Assembly: GCA_023248635.1 (NCBI GenBank)
Contig: JAHFED010000005.1
Location: 1 to 64,000 of the forward strand
DNA: 64,000 nt
Source: Myxococcales bacterium
GTDB lineage: Bacteria > Myxococcota > UBA727 > VGSZ01
Reading direction: 5' to 3'
The translations under genes were made by a program, and so were the position numbers. Below, in pieces: positions 26,661-34,632 of this stretch. The notes beneath the pieces are model-generated. The model had not been told where the DNA came from. It made no database searches and was given only the letters and a program-made list of their open reading frames with translations. Each line of letters opens with the position of its first letter. Within the stretch, counting starts at the first letter, position 1.

Positions 26661-27803
26661 GTGGCCGGCAACTACGACGTCCTCGAGGAACACCTCCAAG
26701 CCGGCCGGCTCGATCCCGCAGAGGCCATGGCCAGGCACCTGCTCGAGCAGAGCCCCCAAGACGCCACTGCCCATGTGGCCTACGCCCGCATCAGCGCATC
26801 CCGCGGCAGCGTCGACGACGGCATCTTGCGGTTGGAACGCTTGTTGGCGGGCAACCCTCGTCTGCCCGACGCCCTGGCCTGGTTGGCGGTCTTCTGGCGC
26901 CTCAAGGGCGATCGCTCCCGCGCCCTCTTGCTTGCCCGCCGCGCCGCTTCCTTGGGATCCAAAGTGGCCCAGGCCGACGTCATGCTCGGCGAAGAAGCCA
27001 TCGACAACGGCGACGTCGACGAAGGCTCGGCCTACTTCGAGAGGGCGATCACCCACGGCGCTCGCTACTCGCGGGGGTTCTTGGGCCGCGGTCGGGTCTT
27101 TCAAAAGCGGGGCGACCTGGCCGACGCCGAAGAAGCCTTTGCCAAGGCCGTCGAGCTCGATCCGCGCGACCTCGAATGCTGGCTGGCCCTCATCGACGTC
27201 GAAATCGAGGGCGGCGCCGACGACGCCGCCGACGACAACATCGCCCTCGCGCTCAAACAGCACCCCGGCAACCCCGGACTGCTCCAACGCAAGAAGGAGC
27301 AGTCCGCCAAACGCATCCACAACGATCCCATCGAACGCGGACTCGGACCGGTGCGTCAGGCCCTCTACGCCGGCGACGGCGGCGCCGCGATCCGTTTGCT
27401 CGACGAGCTGGCCAACCAGTTCCCCGACGACATCCGCTACCTGATCGTCGAGGCCGAGATCGCGTCGGTGACGGGCCAGGGCGACATCGCTTTCTTGGTC
27501 AACGAGCTGCAGCGCCTCACGCGCGAACGGGCGACCGCCTGGGAACCGCGGGCGGCCCTCGGACGACTGCTGCTGCGTGCGGGTCCACTGCAGAACCTGC
27601 GCGCCGGGGTCGCCCAATGCGAAGAAGCCTGGCGCACCTCGGGAGAGCACCCCCGCGCGGGTCTCTTTCTCTTCGAGGCCTACGCCATGTTGGGCAAGAG
27701 GCCCTTCGCCATCGCCCTGGGCAAGATCATCGCCCACGGCGACTCCATCGAGGCCGCCCTGGTCAAACAGCTGCTCCGCGAGTTCGGCGAAGTCCTGCCG
27801 TAG
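26661..27803 (+). CDS. TPR-repeat protein
   Basis: This 380-residue soluble protein, starting at a GTG, is made of tandem tetratricopeptide repeats. Examples are EEHLQAGRLDPAEAMARHLL, AYFERAITHGARYSRGFLGR and RGDLADAEEAFAKAVELDPR, with a further helical region after residue 220. TPR arrays mediate protein-protein contacts; the partner is unknown. The gene follows the receiver/CheX-like gene by 79 bases on the same strand and converges on the eutL-like gene, 6 bases away. No signal sequence is seen. Confidence 0.88.
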   Translation: MAGNYDVLEEHLQAGRLDPAEAMARHLLEQSPQDATAHVAYARISASRGSVDDGILRLERLLAGNPRLPDALAWLAVFWRLKGDRSRALLLARRAASLGSKVAQADVMLGEEAIDNGDVDEGSAYFERAITHGARYSRGFLGRGRVFQKRGDLADAEEAFAKAVELDPRDLECWLALIDVEIEGGADDAADDNIALALKQHPGNPGLLQRKKEQSAKRIHNDPIERGLGPVRQALYAGDGGAAIRLLDELANQFPDDIRYLIVEAEIASVTGQGDIAFLVNELQRLTRERATAWEPRAALGRLLLRAGPLQNLRAGVAQCEEAWRTSGEHPRAGLFLFEAYAMLGKRPFAIALGKIIAHGDSIEAALVKQLLREFGEVLP

Positions 27804-27809
27804 CCCACT

Positions 27810-28511
27810 CTAACGCCGCAAGCGCAGGGGACGCCGGGCGTGCAGCAAGGGACGGGTGCCGACGTCGTAGACGGCGTCGACGAAGGCGTCTTTGGCGGCC
27901 TCGAGCTCGGCCAGGGGACCACTCAGCAACGCGCCAGCAAAGTTGGTCTCCGACGGCGGCGGGATCCACTTGGCCAAGCGCACCCGAGCGGCCTTGAGGG
28001 CGCGATCCACGGCCAACGCAGCCTCGAGCGGAGGAGCGATCAGATAAGCCAAGGGAGCGCCGACGTCGACGTCGGCCTCGGCAGCCAGGTAGCTGCCAGT
28101 CTCTGCGATCACCTGGGCCAAAAAGGCCGGCCCGCTTTTCGACGCAAAAGGCTCCCCCGCAAAAGTGTGGAAACAGACGCGCTCGCGCAGGTGCTCTTTG
28201 ATCACCCACAGGGCTTCCTCGACGTCGTCGGGATGACGACCGCGCACCACACCCAGCATTTCGCCGGCGTAGGGACCCGAGGCGTGCTTGCTGCCGGCAT
28301 AAAACGAGCGGGCAAAAGCGACGTCGACGTCGGCCTGCTTGGTGGCTTCGTCGAGGGCGATGTAGGTCGAGTCGTCTTGGTCGCAGGTGACCAGTCCCAA
28401 GGCTGGTCCTCCGGGGGTGGCAAACCAGGCGGCGGCGAGATCGGGATGCACGTCGTCGACCTGCCGGCAGGCCAGCAGCGTCGGACGCAGTGCCACCAGC
28501 TCCCTGCTCAA
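27810..28511 (-). CDS. eutL: EutL-like bacterial microcompartment shell protein
   Basis: This 233-residue protein aligns along its full length with EutL, the pseudohexameric (tandem BMC domain) shell protein of ethanolamine-utilisation compartments. Matches include ALGLVTCDQDDSTYIALDEA, TKQADVDVAFARSFYAGSKH, GPYAGEMLGVVRG, FLAQVIAETGSYLAAEADVD, APLAYLIAPPLEAALAVDRA and LAKWIPPPSETNFAGALLSG. The start is a TTG at 28511, giving one residue more than E. coli EutL. A GTG at 28496 with a better ribosome site is an alternative. The gene follows a DUF6918 gene by 4 bases. No other eut or pdu gene, and no other shell protein, is in the window, so a role in a real compartment is uncertain. Confidence 0.9.
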   Translation of the reverse strand: MSRELVALRPTLLACRQVDDVHPDLAAAWFATPGGPALGLVTCDQDDSTYIALDEATKQADVDVAFARSFYAGSKHASGPYAGEMLGVVRGRHPDDVEEALWVIKEHLRERVCFHTFAGEPFASKSGPAFLAQVIAETGSYLAAEADVDVGAPLAYLIAPPLEAALAVDRALKAARVRLAKWIPPPSETNFAGALLSGPLAELEAAKDAFVDAVYDVGTRPLLHARRPLRLRR

Positions 28512-28515
28512 GCGT

Positions 28516-28980
28516 TCACAGGTGAGCAGCGAGGGTGCGGCCGACGCGGGGCACGGCTTCTTCGACGTGTTTTTTCCCTTGGGGCCGCAAGCGCTCGTAG
28601 GCGGACTTCAGGGCGGCGTTTTTGGCCCGGCGGGCGCGGTCGTCGGTGATGCCCAGCAGGGCGTCGGCGACGTCGCCGGCGCGGCGAGACAGCAGATCGG
28701 CAAAGCCCTTGGGATTGCCTTGGGCGGCCTGGTGCTGGGCGTAGAAGGGTTCCAGGCGGCGCACGAAATCGTCGAGGAGGTGGTCCATGGCCTCGCGGAC
28801 GAAGCCGGGCTTCATCGACGACACGATTTTGTAGCTGCCCTTGATGGCCAGGCCCGACAGCCCACTCTTGCTGTCGACTTCCGCCTCGATGAGCTTGACG
28901 CAGTCGTCGAGGATGCGCGGTCGCTTGCTGCGATCCGAGAGCAGGCGGGCTTCGAGGGTGTCGGCGGCGGCATCGGTCAT
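28516..28980 (-). CDS. DUF6918-family protein
   Basis: This 154-residue soluble helical protein matches a family best known to me from actinobacteria: LLSDRSKRPRILDDCVKLIE, AEVDSKSGLSGLAIKGSYKI, VSSMKPGFVREAMDHLLDDF, and FADLLSRRAGDVADALLGIT. Its function is unknown. The gene directly precedes the eutL-like gene with four bases between them, and the two are almost certainly one transcript. The C-terminus is basic (RPQGKKHVEEAVPRVGRTLA). Upstream lies a 505-base gap filled largely by a family D element. Confidence 0.82.
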   Translation of the reverse strand: MTDAAADTLEARLLSDRSKRPRILDDCVKLIEAEVDSKSGLSGLAIKGSYKIVSSMKPGFVREAMDHLLDDFVRRLEPFYAQHQAAQGNPKGFADLLSRRAGDVADALLGITDDRARRAKNAALKSAYERLRPQGKKHVEEAVPRVGRTLAAHL

Positions 28981-29059
28981 GGCGGCGGCCTTAGCACCCC
29001 TCCGTCCGGCCGTCGAAGTGGCTCTTGCCCGCCGGGCTTTCGGCCGCGCGAGCTGGAAG

Positions 29060-29335
29060 CACGCGCTTCGCGCGGAAGCGCGCACTCGCGCGGACGCACG
29101 CGCTTCGCGCTGAGAACGCGCTTCGCGCGGAGAAGGCCGCCGGCCGGGCCAAGGGGGTCCAGGGCAACCCCCCTGGACCCCTGCCCCTTGTGTTGACGCG
29201 TTCCCTCGAGCTGTTGCCGGCGCCTTGGCGTCGTCGTCATTGCGCGGCGCCTGGAGGGTGAGCGCCTCTGCGCCGGCAGAGCTCGAGGGCAACGAGCTCT
29301 GCGATGGCCGCGGCGCGCTTCGCGTCTTGGATCGA
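29060..29335 (+). repeat. Family D dispersed element, copy 2
   Basis: This is the second copy of the element at 23393. The hairpin GGGGTCCAGGG/CCCTGGACCCC is at 29154-29181, followed by GACGCGTTCCCTCGAGCTGT and by CGCCGGCAGAGCTCGAGGGC as the partner inverted repeat. The left side has extra GCGCTTCGCG-type blocks, some tandem. It fills most of the gene-free stretch 28981-29485. The remainder of that stretch holds the start-proximal region of the next lipoprotein gene and nothing else I can identify. Confidence 0.85.
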
Positions 29336-29485
29336 CGCCTCATGGCGCCCGCGCTGGGGCATCGGATGTCCCTTGGGCCAAGACCAGACGTCGCGCTGGA
29401 ACTCGGCAGATCTGCCCGAGGTCGAAGGCGCGTTGACTTCCGCCTGATGTGCGGCAACCTCCCACCCATCGCCTGGGAGAATCGA

Positions 29486-30262
29486 ATGTCGAAGAAGATC
29501 CTGCTGCCGCTTTTTGCCGTCGTTGCTTCCTTCCTCGCCGTCCAGGCCTGCAACCAACCACCGGTGAGCGAGGGCGAAGGCGATCGAGGCGAAGGCGAAG
29601 GCGAAGAGGGTGAAGGCGAAGGAGACGGCAACGAAGGCGAAGGCGAAGGCGAAGGAGAGCCCGGCGGCTGCGGCGTCGGTCCGGCCTGCGGCGTCGACGA
29701 AGTGTGCACCTCCGTGTTCCAGGCCAGCGGCGGCGGCGCCCCCCCGGCCCCAGCGTGCTTCAAGACCTGCGACGGTGTCGCTGCCTGCACCACCATCTTG
29801 GGCATCCCCGGCGAATGCGTGGCCAGCCCCACCGCCGAAGACGGCAACGTCTGCTTGGCCACCTCGCCCCTCAACGGGCTGTGCGGCAACGAAGCCAACG
29901 CCACTTGCGACGCCGCCGCGACGCCGCTGTGCGTGACTCTCACTTTGCCCCAGGGCAACCTCTCGCTCTGCGCGCGCTTGTGCAGCCCGGCGGACCCCGC
30001 CACCTGTGCCACCGCCGGTTTGCCCCCGGAAGCCTGTGGTTGCGGCGCTGGCATCGGCCTCGGCTGCAGCGACGACATCGCCCTGCAAAGTGGCGACGGC
30101 TTCTGCGCACCCACCACCGACGTCGGCGACGCCTGCGGTCCCAACCTGGCCACGTCGGTGCTCGACTTGTGCACCGACGCCCTGAGCTGCAGCAGCGCCA
30201 CCGGCCCCGGCACCTGCGGCGAAGGCGAGGGTGAAGGCGAGGGCGAAGGCGAAGGCGAGTGA
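29486..30262 (+). CDS. Cys-rich lipoprotein with Gly-Glu linkers at both ends
   Basis: The ATG at 29486, after a GGGAGA site, gives MSKKILLPLFAVVASFLAVQ followed by the lipobox Cys. Next comes a Gly-Glu/Asp linker of about 35 residues. A 180-residue domain with about 20 cysteines follows (GCGVGPACGVDEVC, CGAGIGLGCSDD), probably disulfide-bonded and displayed on the surface. The protein ends in a second pure Gly-Glu tract right up to the stop codon. That is unusual, because such tracts normally link two domains, so this may be a shortened version of a longer protein. A strong terminator follows. The middle is related in style to the N-terminal part of the lipoprotein at 10631-13078. Confidence 0.85.
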   Translation: MSKKILLPLFAVVASFLAVQACNQPPVSEGEGDRGEGEGEEGEGEGDGNEGEGEGEGEPGGCGVGPACGVDEVCTSVFQASGGGAPPAPACFKTCDGVAACTTILGIPGECVASPTAEDGNVCLATSPLNGLCGNEANATCDAAATPLCVTLTLPQGNLSLCARLCSPADPATCATAGLPPEACGCGAGIGLGCSDDIALQSGDGFCAPTTDVGDACGPNLATSVLDLCTDALSCSSATGPGTCGEGEGEGEGEGEGE

Positions 30263-30286
30263 GCGCCCGGCCCTGACAGCCCCCAG

Positions 30287-30317
30287 AAGGCGGCGTCGAC
30301 GACGTCGCCTTTTTTTT
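30287..30317 (+). terminator. Rho-independent terminator
   Basis: AAGGCGGCGTC pairs with GACGTCGCCTT (one G-U pair) around a GAC loop, followed by an uninterrupted run of eight T. It lies 25 bases after the Cys-rich lipoprotein gene and is the clearest intrinsic terminator in the window. Confidence 0.92.
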
Positions 30318-30346
30318 GAGCGGCATTTTTCAGCAGATTCGGCGCG

Positions 30347-31495
30347 ATGATTCCCAAGCCCTTTGCCCTGGAGCGTTTTTTCGCCGCCCACGAATTCTCG
30401 GCGCAGCGACTCCTGTCCTGCAGCGATTGCGACGCCCTCGGGCTGAGCGAGGTGCTCACCGGCGCTGACGACGACGTGAAGCGGCTCTTTGCCGACCTGC
30501 AGCTGGGCTACACCCCATCTCGGGGGCTCCCCCTGTTGCGTCGGGAAATCGCCGGCCTGTACACCGGCGTTGACGTCGACGATGTGCTCTGCGTGGTGCC
30601 GCAAGAGGGCATCTTGCTGGGCCTCTCGGCCCTGGTCGAGCCGGGGATGAGGGTCGTGATCACCGTGCCCGCCTACCAGTCCCTCGTCGAGGTGGTGCGC
30701 CACCGGGGCGGCATCGTGGTCCCCTGGATCGCCCAAGAAGGCGCCGACGCCTTCTGCTTCGACGTCGACGAGCTCGAGGTTCTGCTGCGGGATGCAACCG
30801 GGCTCGTCGTCGTCAACGTGCCCCACAATCCCACCGGAGCGTTGCCATCACCCACGGAGTGGCAGCGCATCGTCGACCTCGTGCGCCGCAGCGGTGCCCG
30901 CCTCTTTTGCGACGAGATGTACCGGGGACTCGAACATCCCCCCGCGCAGCTGGCGTCCGCCGTCGACGTCGACGACCGCGCTCTGGTGCTGTGCGGCTTG
31001 TCCAAGTCCTTGTCCGCCCCCGGGTTGCGCTCGGGCTGGCTGGTCAGCCGCGACCCGACGCTGATGGAGCGGCTGGCCCTGATGAAGGATTGGACCACGC
31101 TGTGCGCTGCTGGTCCCGCCGAAGTGCTGGCCCTGGCGGTGCTGCGTCGTCGCCAGTCCATCTTGGCCATCAACCGCGCCTGCATCGCCCAGAATCGGGC
31201 CGTCGTCGACGACGTCGTCGCCGGCGATGCCCGCTTCGGCTGGCGCCGACCGCGCGGGGGATCGGTGGCCCTGCTGCGCCTGCTGCGTGAGCCATCGGCG
31301 GCCGCCTTTTGCGAACGGGTCCTGCGCGAGACCCAGACCATGGTCGTCCCCGGATCCCTCTTCGACTTCGGCGGCTCAGCCCCAGCGCCATCTGCCGGGC
31401 TGCCGGGGGATCACCACGTGCGCCTGGGCTTGGGCCGCGCTTCCTTCGGCGACGACTTCCGGGCGCTGGCCCGGCAATCCTGCCTTTTTCTCTGA
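30347..31495 (+). CDS. PLP-dependent class I/II aminotransferase
   Basis: This 382-residue protein has fold-type I aminotransferase hallmarks: LQLGYTPSRGLPLLRREIAG at the N-terminal binding region, VVVNVPHNPTGALP (Asn contacting the cofactor), RLFCDEMYRGLEHP (Asp pairing the pyridine nitrogen) and LCGLSKSLSAPGLRSGWLVS with the Schiff-base Lys (about residue 227). A C-terminal VRLGLGRASF supplies the substrate-binding Arg. Substrate specificity is not evident. It begins 30 bases after a strong terminator, so it must have its own promoter. The ferredoxin gene follows 100 bases later. Confidence 0.9.
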   Translation: MIPKPFALERFFAAHEFSAQRLLSCSDCDALGLSEVLTGADDDVKRLFADLQLGYTPSRGLPLLRREIAGLYTGVDVDDVLCVVPQEGILLGLSALVEPGMRVVITVPAYQSLVEVVRHRGGIVVPWIAQEGADAFCFDVDELEVLLRDATGLVVVNVPHNPTGALPSPTEWQRIVDLVRRSGARLFCDEMYRGLEHPPAQLASAVDVDDRALVLCGLSKSLSAPGLRSGWLVSRDPTLMERLALMKDWTTLCAAGPAEVLALAVLRRRQSILAINRACIAQNRAVVDDVVAGDARFGWRRPRGGSVALLRLLREPSAAAFCERVLRETQTMVVPGSLFDFGGSAPAPSAGLPGDHHVRLGLGRASFGDDFRALARQSCLFL

Positions 31496-31596
31496 GCGTC
31501 GCCGTCGTGGCTTGCGTTCCTCAACGCAGCCGAAGCAGGATGCGACCGTTTGGTGCCAACGACGTCGGCACCTGGCAGGCAAAGCGGAGACTCGAC

Positions 31597-31929
31597 ATGG
31601 CCCACGTGATTTCCCAGAAATGCATTACCGAGGTCTACGCGGCCTGCCAGCAGGTGTGCCCCGCCGACTGCATGCAGTACGTCGCCCAGCTCCCCGGTGG
31701 CTACCCAGCCTCGGGACAGCCCATGATGGTCATCGATGCCAACGAGTGCATCGACTGCGGCGCGTGCAAACCAGAGTGTCCCGTCGACGCCATCCTCCCG
31801 GGCACCGATTTCGATGCCTACTGGTCGCAGATCAACGCCAACCTGGGCCCAGCCTACAAGGGCCAGAAGGCTGCTCCCCGGGTCAAGAACGAGCGCCCCC
31901 GCCGCCCCGACAACCAAAATCGTTTTTGA
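31597..31929 (+). CDS. Seven-iron-type bacterial ferredoxin
   Basis: This 110-residue protein starts MAHVISQKCITEVYAACQQV with a GGAGA site. It carries a degenerate first cluster (CITEVYAACQQVCPADC) of the type that holds 3Fe-4S, and a perfect CIDCGACKPECP motif for a 4Fe-4S cluster. The basic C-terminal tail (KGQKAAPRVKNERPRRPDN) is longer than usual. Such proteins carry electrons at low potential for cytosolic reductases; the partner is unknown. Its stop codon merges into the first base pairs of a family A repeat. Confidence 0.92.
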   Translation: MAHVISQKCITEVYAACQQVCPADCMQYVAQLPGGYPASGQPMMVIDANECIDCGACKPECPVDAILPGTDFDAYWSQINANLGPAYKGQKAAPRVKNERPRRPDNQNRF

Positions 31930-32011
31930 AGTTTGGCTGTTCAAGACGCTGGCGCGTCTTGAAGTTTGGATGTTCAAGACGCTGGCACGTCTTGAAGTTT
32001 GGATCCTCCGG
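31930..32011. repeat. Family A palindromes, two copies
   Basis: Two copies at 31940-31963 and 31973-31996, 33 bases apart, with arms TTCAAGACGC and (in the first copy) GCGTCTTGAA. The second has one changed base (ACGTCTTGAA). They immediately follow the ferredoxin stop codon and could act as a transcript-end stem-loop. Confidence 0.88.
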
Positions 32012-32180
32012 CCGGCGCGCCACTTCTGCCTGCTCCAATCGCCGGCTGGGGGAGGCGTCTTTGGCGCCTGGGCCATCAAGACGACGAGGCGTGCCCACCG
32101 CGCGCCGCCCGGCCCACCACAGCAGCGGCCCATGCCTTGCGTTTGCGATGGGGGTCCGGGTCCAGCGCCGAGGTGCATCC

Positions 32181-33686
32181 ATGAAGCCGCTTTCCCAACA
32201 ACATTGGCTCGCAGCACCGCTGATCCTGGCCTTCAGCGCCAGCGCTCGATTGGAGCCGGCCCCATCGGAGGACCGCGTCGCCGTCGTGAAAGCACCAGCG
32301 GGTCCCATCACGCCGACGCCGAAGCCTCCGGCTGCCGAGACTCTCGAGCGCGGCTTCGCCGACGTCGCCGCCCGCGTGGGTCCGGCCGTGGTGAACATTC
32401 AGGCCACGAGCAAGGGTGGTCCGGCGTTTGGATTGGGCGAACACAAGCCCCGCGCGCTGCCTTTCGATGATCCCTTCTTTGGACCCTTCTTTCGCGACCC
32501 CTTTGGTCCCTTCGAGGATCAGCCCCCCCAAGGGGAGCGACGGGTGCACGCGCAGGGCTCGGGCGTCATCGTTTCGGCAGATGGTCGGATATTGACCAAC
32601 GCTCACGTCATCGAGGGTGCCGACGACGTCAGCGTGTTTCTGGCCGACCAGCGTGAGCTCAAAGCGAGGGTCATCGGCATTGATGCAAAGACCGACATCG
32701 CCGTCCTCGACGTCGCCGTGGACGACCTTCCGTTCTTGCCCCTGGGGGAATCAGACAAGGTGCGGGTGGGCGACTTCGCGCTGGCCGTCGGCAATCCCTT
32801 CGCGGTGGGTCAGACCGTCACTCTCGGCATCGTCAGCGCCACAGGACGCGGGCAGCTCGGCATCGTCGACTACGAAGACTTCATCCAGACCGATGCCGCC
32901 ATCAACCCCGGGAACTCGGGCGGTGCTCTCGTCAACACCCGGGGTGAGCTCATCGGCATTGCGACGGCGATCGTGACCGGCGGCGGACGGGGAAACACCG
33001 GCGTCGGCTTCGCGGTGCCGTCGAAGATGGCTGGAGCAGTGATGCAGCAGATCGTCGATCAGGGCCGTGTCACGCGAGGCTGGCTTGGTGTCGCCATCCA
33101 GGACGTCACATCGTCGCTGAGCGAGGCGCTGCACCTCGGCGTGAAGCGCGGAGCCCTGGTGGGCGACGTCATCGACGGGGGGCCTGCGGCGAAAGCTGGG
33201 CTCCGGCGCGGCGATGTCGTCGTTGCTCTCGAAGGCGCGCCAATCACCGACGCCCGCACCTTGCGCCTGGCCATCGGCGCAACCAAGCCCGGCACCAAGG
33301 TCCGCCTCTCTGTGTTGCGCAGCAACAAAGAGCGCGACGTCGACATCGTGCTGCAAGAGCTGCCCGAAGACGTCGCCGTCGCTGCCGTCGGTGCCCCGAA
33401 CCCGGCGCCGACGACCTTGGGGATTCAGGTGCGGCCCCTCACCAAGGATCTGGCCGAGCGGCTCGCAGTGCCCCCTCACACCCAAGGCGTCGTGGTCGCC
33501 TCCATCGTCCCCGGCAGCCGCGCCGCCGACGCCGGACTGCGCCCCGGTGACCTGATCGTCGAGGTCGACGGCAAAGCGGTGCCGACGACCCGCGACCTGA
33601 CGCAGGCCCTGGCCAAGAGCAAAGGTCGTCTGCTGCTGCTGGTGATGCGAGAAGGAATCACCACCTTCGTCGTCGTCGAACCCTGA
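32181..33686 (+). CDS. Do-family (HtrA/DegP-like) serine protease
   Basis: This 501-residue periplasmic protease and chaperone has a signal sequence (LAAPLILAFSASA) and a Pro-rich segment. The trypsin-like domain has the triad His in ILTNAHVIEG (about residue 142), Asp in KTDIAVLDV (about 172) and Ser in INPGNSGGALVN (about 245). Two PDZ domains follow (GWLGVAIQDVTSSL, then LGIQVRPLTKDLAERLAVPP with VVVASIVPGSRAADAGLRPG). A Phe/Pro-rich loop precedes the domain (DDPFFGPFFRDPFGPFED), as in other Do proteases. It would degrade or refold damaged envelope proteins. The ATG at 32181 has a GAGGTG site. Confidence 0.93.
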   Translation: MKPLSQQHWLAAPLILAFSASARLEPAPSEDRVAVVKAPAGPITPTPKPPAAETLERGFADVAARVGPAVVNIQATSKGGPAFGLGEHKPRALPFDDPFFGPFFRDPFGPFEDQPPQGERRVHAQGSGVIVSADGRILTNAHVIEGADDVSVFLADQRELKARVIGIDAKTDIAVLDVAVDDLPFLPLGESDKVRVGDFALAVGNPFAVGQTVTLGIVSATGRGQLGIVDYEDFIQTDAAINPGNSGGALVNTRGELIGIATAIVTGGGRGNTGVGFAVPSKMAGAVMQQIVDQGRVTRGWLGVAIQDVTSSLSEALHLGVKRGALVGDVIDGGPAAKAGLRRGDVVVALEGAPITDARTLRLAIGATKPGTKVRLSVLRSNKERDVDIVLQELPEDVAVAAVGAPNPAPTTLGIQVRPLTKDLAERLAVPPHTQGVVVASIVPGSRAADAGLRPGDLIVEVDGKAVPTTRDLTQALAKSKGRLLLLVMREGITTFVVVEP

Positions 33687-33913
33687 ACCGACCTCGCCCC
33701 TTTCGCCCAGTCCATTGGCGCGGCCTGCGGCCCCAAGGTGCATCCTCGGGCCCGCGCGCCAGCGGCCGACAGCAGCAGAAACGCCCTAGGCCTTGTCGCC
33801 ACGGGAGGCGAGATGGGCAACGAGGCGCGCGCGGCGACCCCGTTGGGGCCGGGCGGTCGCGGGCGCGCCCGATGCACAACCCCCGCAGTGAACCGCAAAC
33901 CTCGGGGCCGGCG

Positions 33914-34126
33914 ATGCTGACGTGGCTGCTCGCCTTTTTCGATTTGACGCTCGTGGCGGCGGGGTTTGCCTACCTGGGGCTGGTTCCCAGTGGCGTCGTC
34001 GTCGGCGTCAGCAAGGTGCTCTTCTTCTTTCTGCTCGGGCTCTGCGCCAGCTGTGTGCTCTTGGTTGCCTGGCGCGGCCGCACACCGCAGCTCTCGGTTG
34101 GGGTTGACGACGACGGAGCGTCCTGA
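33914..34126 (+). CDS. Small DUF1328-like membrane protein
   Basis: This 70-residue protein begins MLTWLLAFFDLTLVAAGFAY, then LGLVPSGVVVGVSKVLFFFL. Two membrane helices flank a short GLVPSGVVVGVSK turn, matching the DUF1328 pattern, followed by a polar tail. The function of the family is unknown. The last 18 codons lie inside the first unit of an 85-base tandem duplication, so the tail is repeated downstream out of use. The 227 bases before the gene show nothing recognisable. Confidence 0.75.
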   Translation: MLTWLLAFFDLTLVAAGFAYLGLVPSGVVVGVSKVLFFFLLGLCASCVLLVAWRGRTPQLSVGVDDDGAS

Positions 34127-34240
34127 AGCTTGGATGCTCCGAGATTCAAGACGCTGGCGCGGCCGCACACCGCAGCTCTCGGTTGGGGTTGACGACGACG
34201 GAGCGTCCTGAAGCTTGGATGCTCCGAGATTCAAGACGCT
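34071..34240. repeat. Perfect 85-base tandem duplication
   Basis: Bases 34071-34155 are repeated without a single change at 34156-34240. The unit includes the 3' end of the DUF1328-like gene with its stop codon and ends inside a family A palindrome. The junction falls at GGCGC, shared with the palindrome centre. The identity points to a recent event. Confidence 0.97.
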
Positions 34241-34430
34241 GGCGCGTCTTGCAGTTCTGCTGGTTCAAGACGCTGGCGCGTCTTGAAGTTCTGATGGTTC
34301 AAGACGCCGGCGCGTCTTGCAGTTCTGCTGGTTCAAGACGCTGGCGCGTCTTGAAGTTCTGATGGTTCAAGACGCTGGCGCGTCTTGAAGTTCTGATGGT
34401 TCAAGACGCTGGCGCGTCTTGAAGTTCTGA
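34230..34430. repeat. Family A array, six units with exact 34-base period
   Basis: Palindromic cores start at 34230, 34264, 34298, 34332, 34366 and 34400, each TTCAAGACGC plus a four-base loop plus GCGTCTTGAA or GCGTCTTGCA. They are separated by a 10-base spacer GTTCTGATGG or GTTCTGCTGG. The array lies between the two tiny membrane protein genes and reads in the same orientation as they do. Confidence 0.97.
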
Positions 34431-34454
34431 GATGCCGCTTCCGGGGAGTCCGCC

Positions 34455-34613
34455 ATGCTCATCTGGTCTGTGCTCTTCTTCGTCTTCGTCGCCCTGCTGG
34501 TGGCTGCCGTCGTGTTTTCCAGCTTGTTTCCCGGACGGCTGCCGCTGCACCGTCCCCGCGCGTTTGGCAGTCGGCATCGATTCCGGCAGCTGCGCGCTGT
34601 GACGCAATCTTGA
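34455..34613 (+). CDS. Very small membrane protein (52 residues)
   Basis: The ATG at 34455 follows GGGGAG and opens a 52-codon frame: MLIWSVLFFVFVALLVAAVV, then FSSLFPGRLPLHRPRAFGSR and a basic end. One or two membrane helices are followed by an Arg-rich cytoplasmic tail. The start resembles the DUF1328-like protein just upstream, so the two may be diverged relatives separated by the palindrome array. Function unknown. It is convergent with the cyclase gene, 19 bases away. Confidence 0.65.
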   Translation: MLIWSVLFFVFVALLVAAVVFSSLFPGRLPLHRPRAFGSRHRFRQLRAVTQS

Positions 34614-34632
34614 TCGACAAAGCCTGTCTCCC

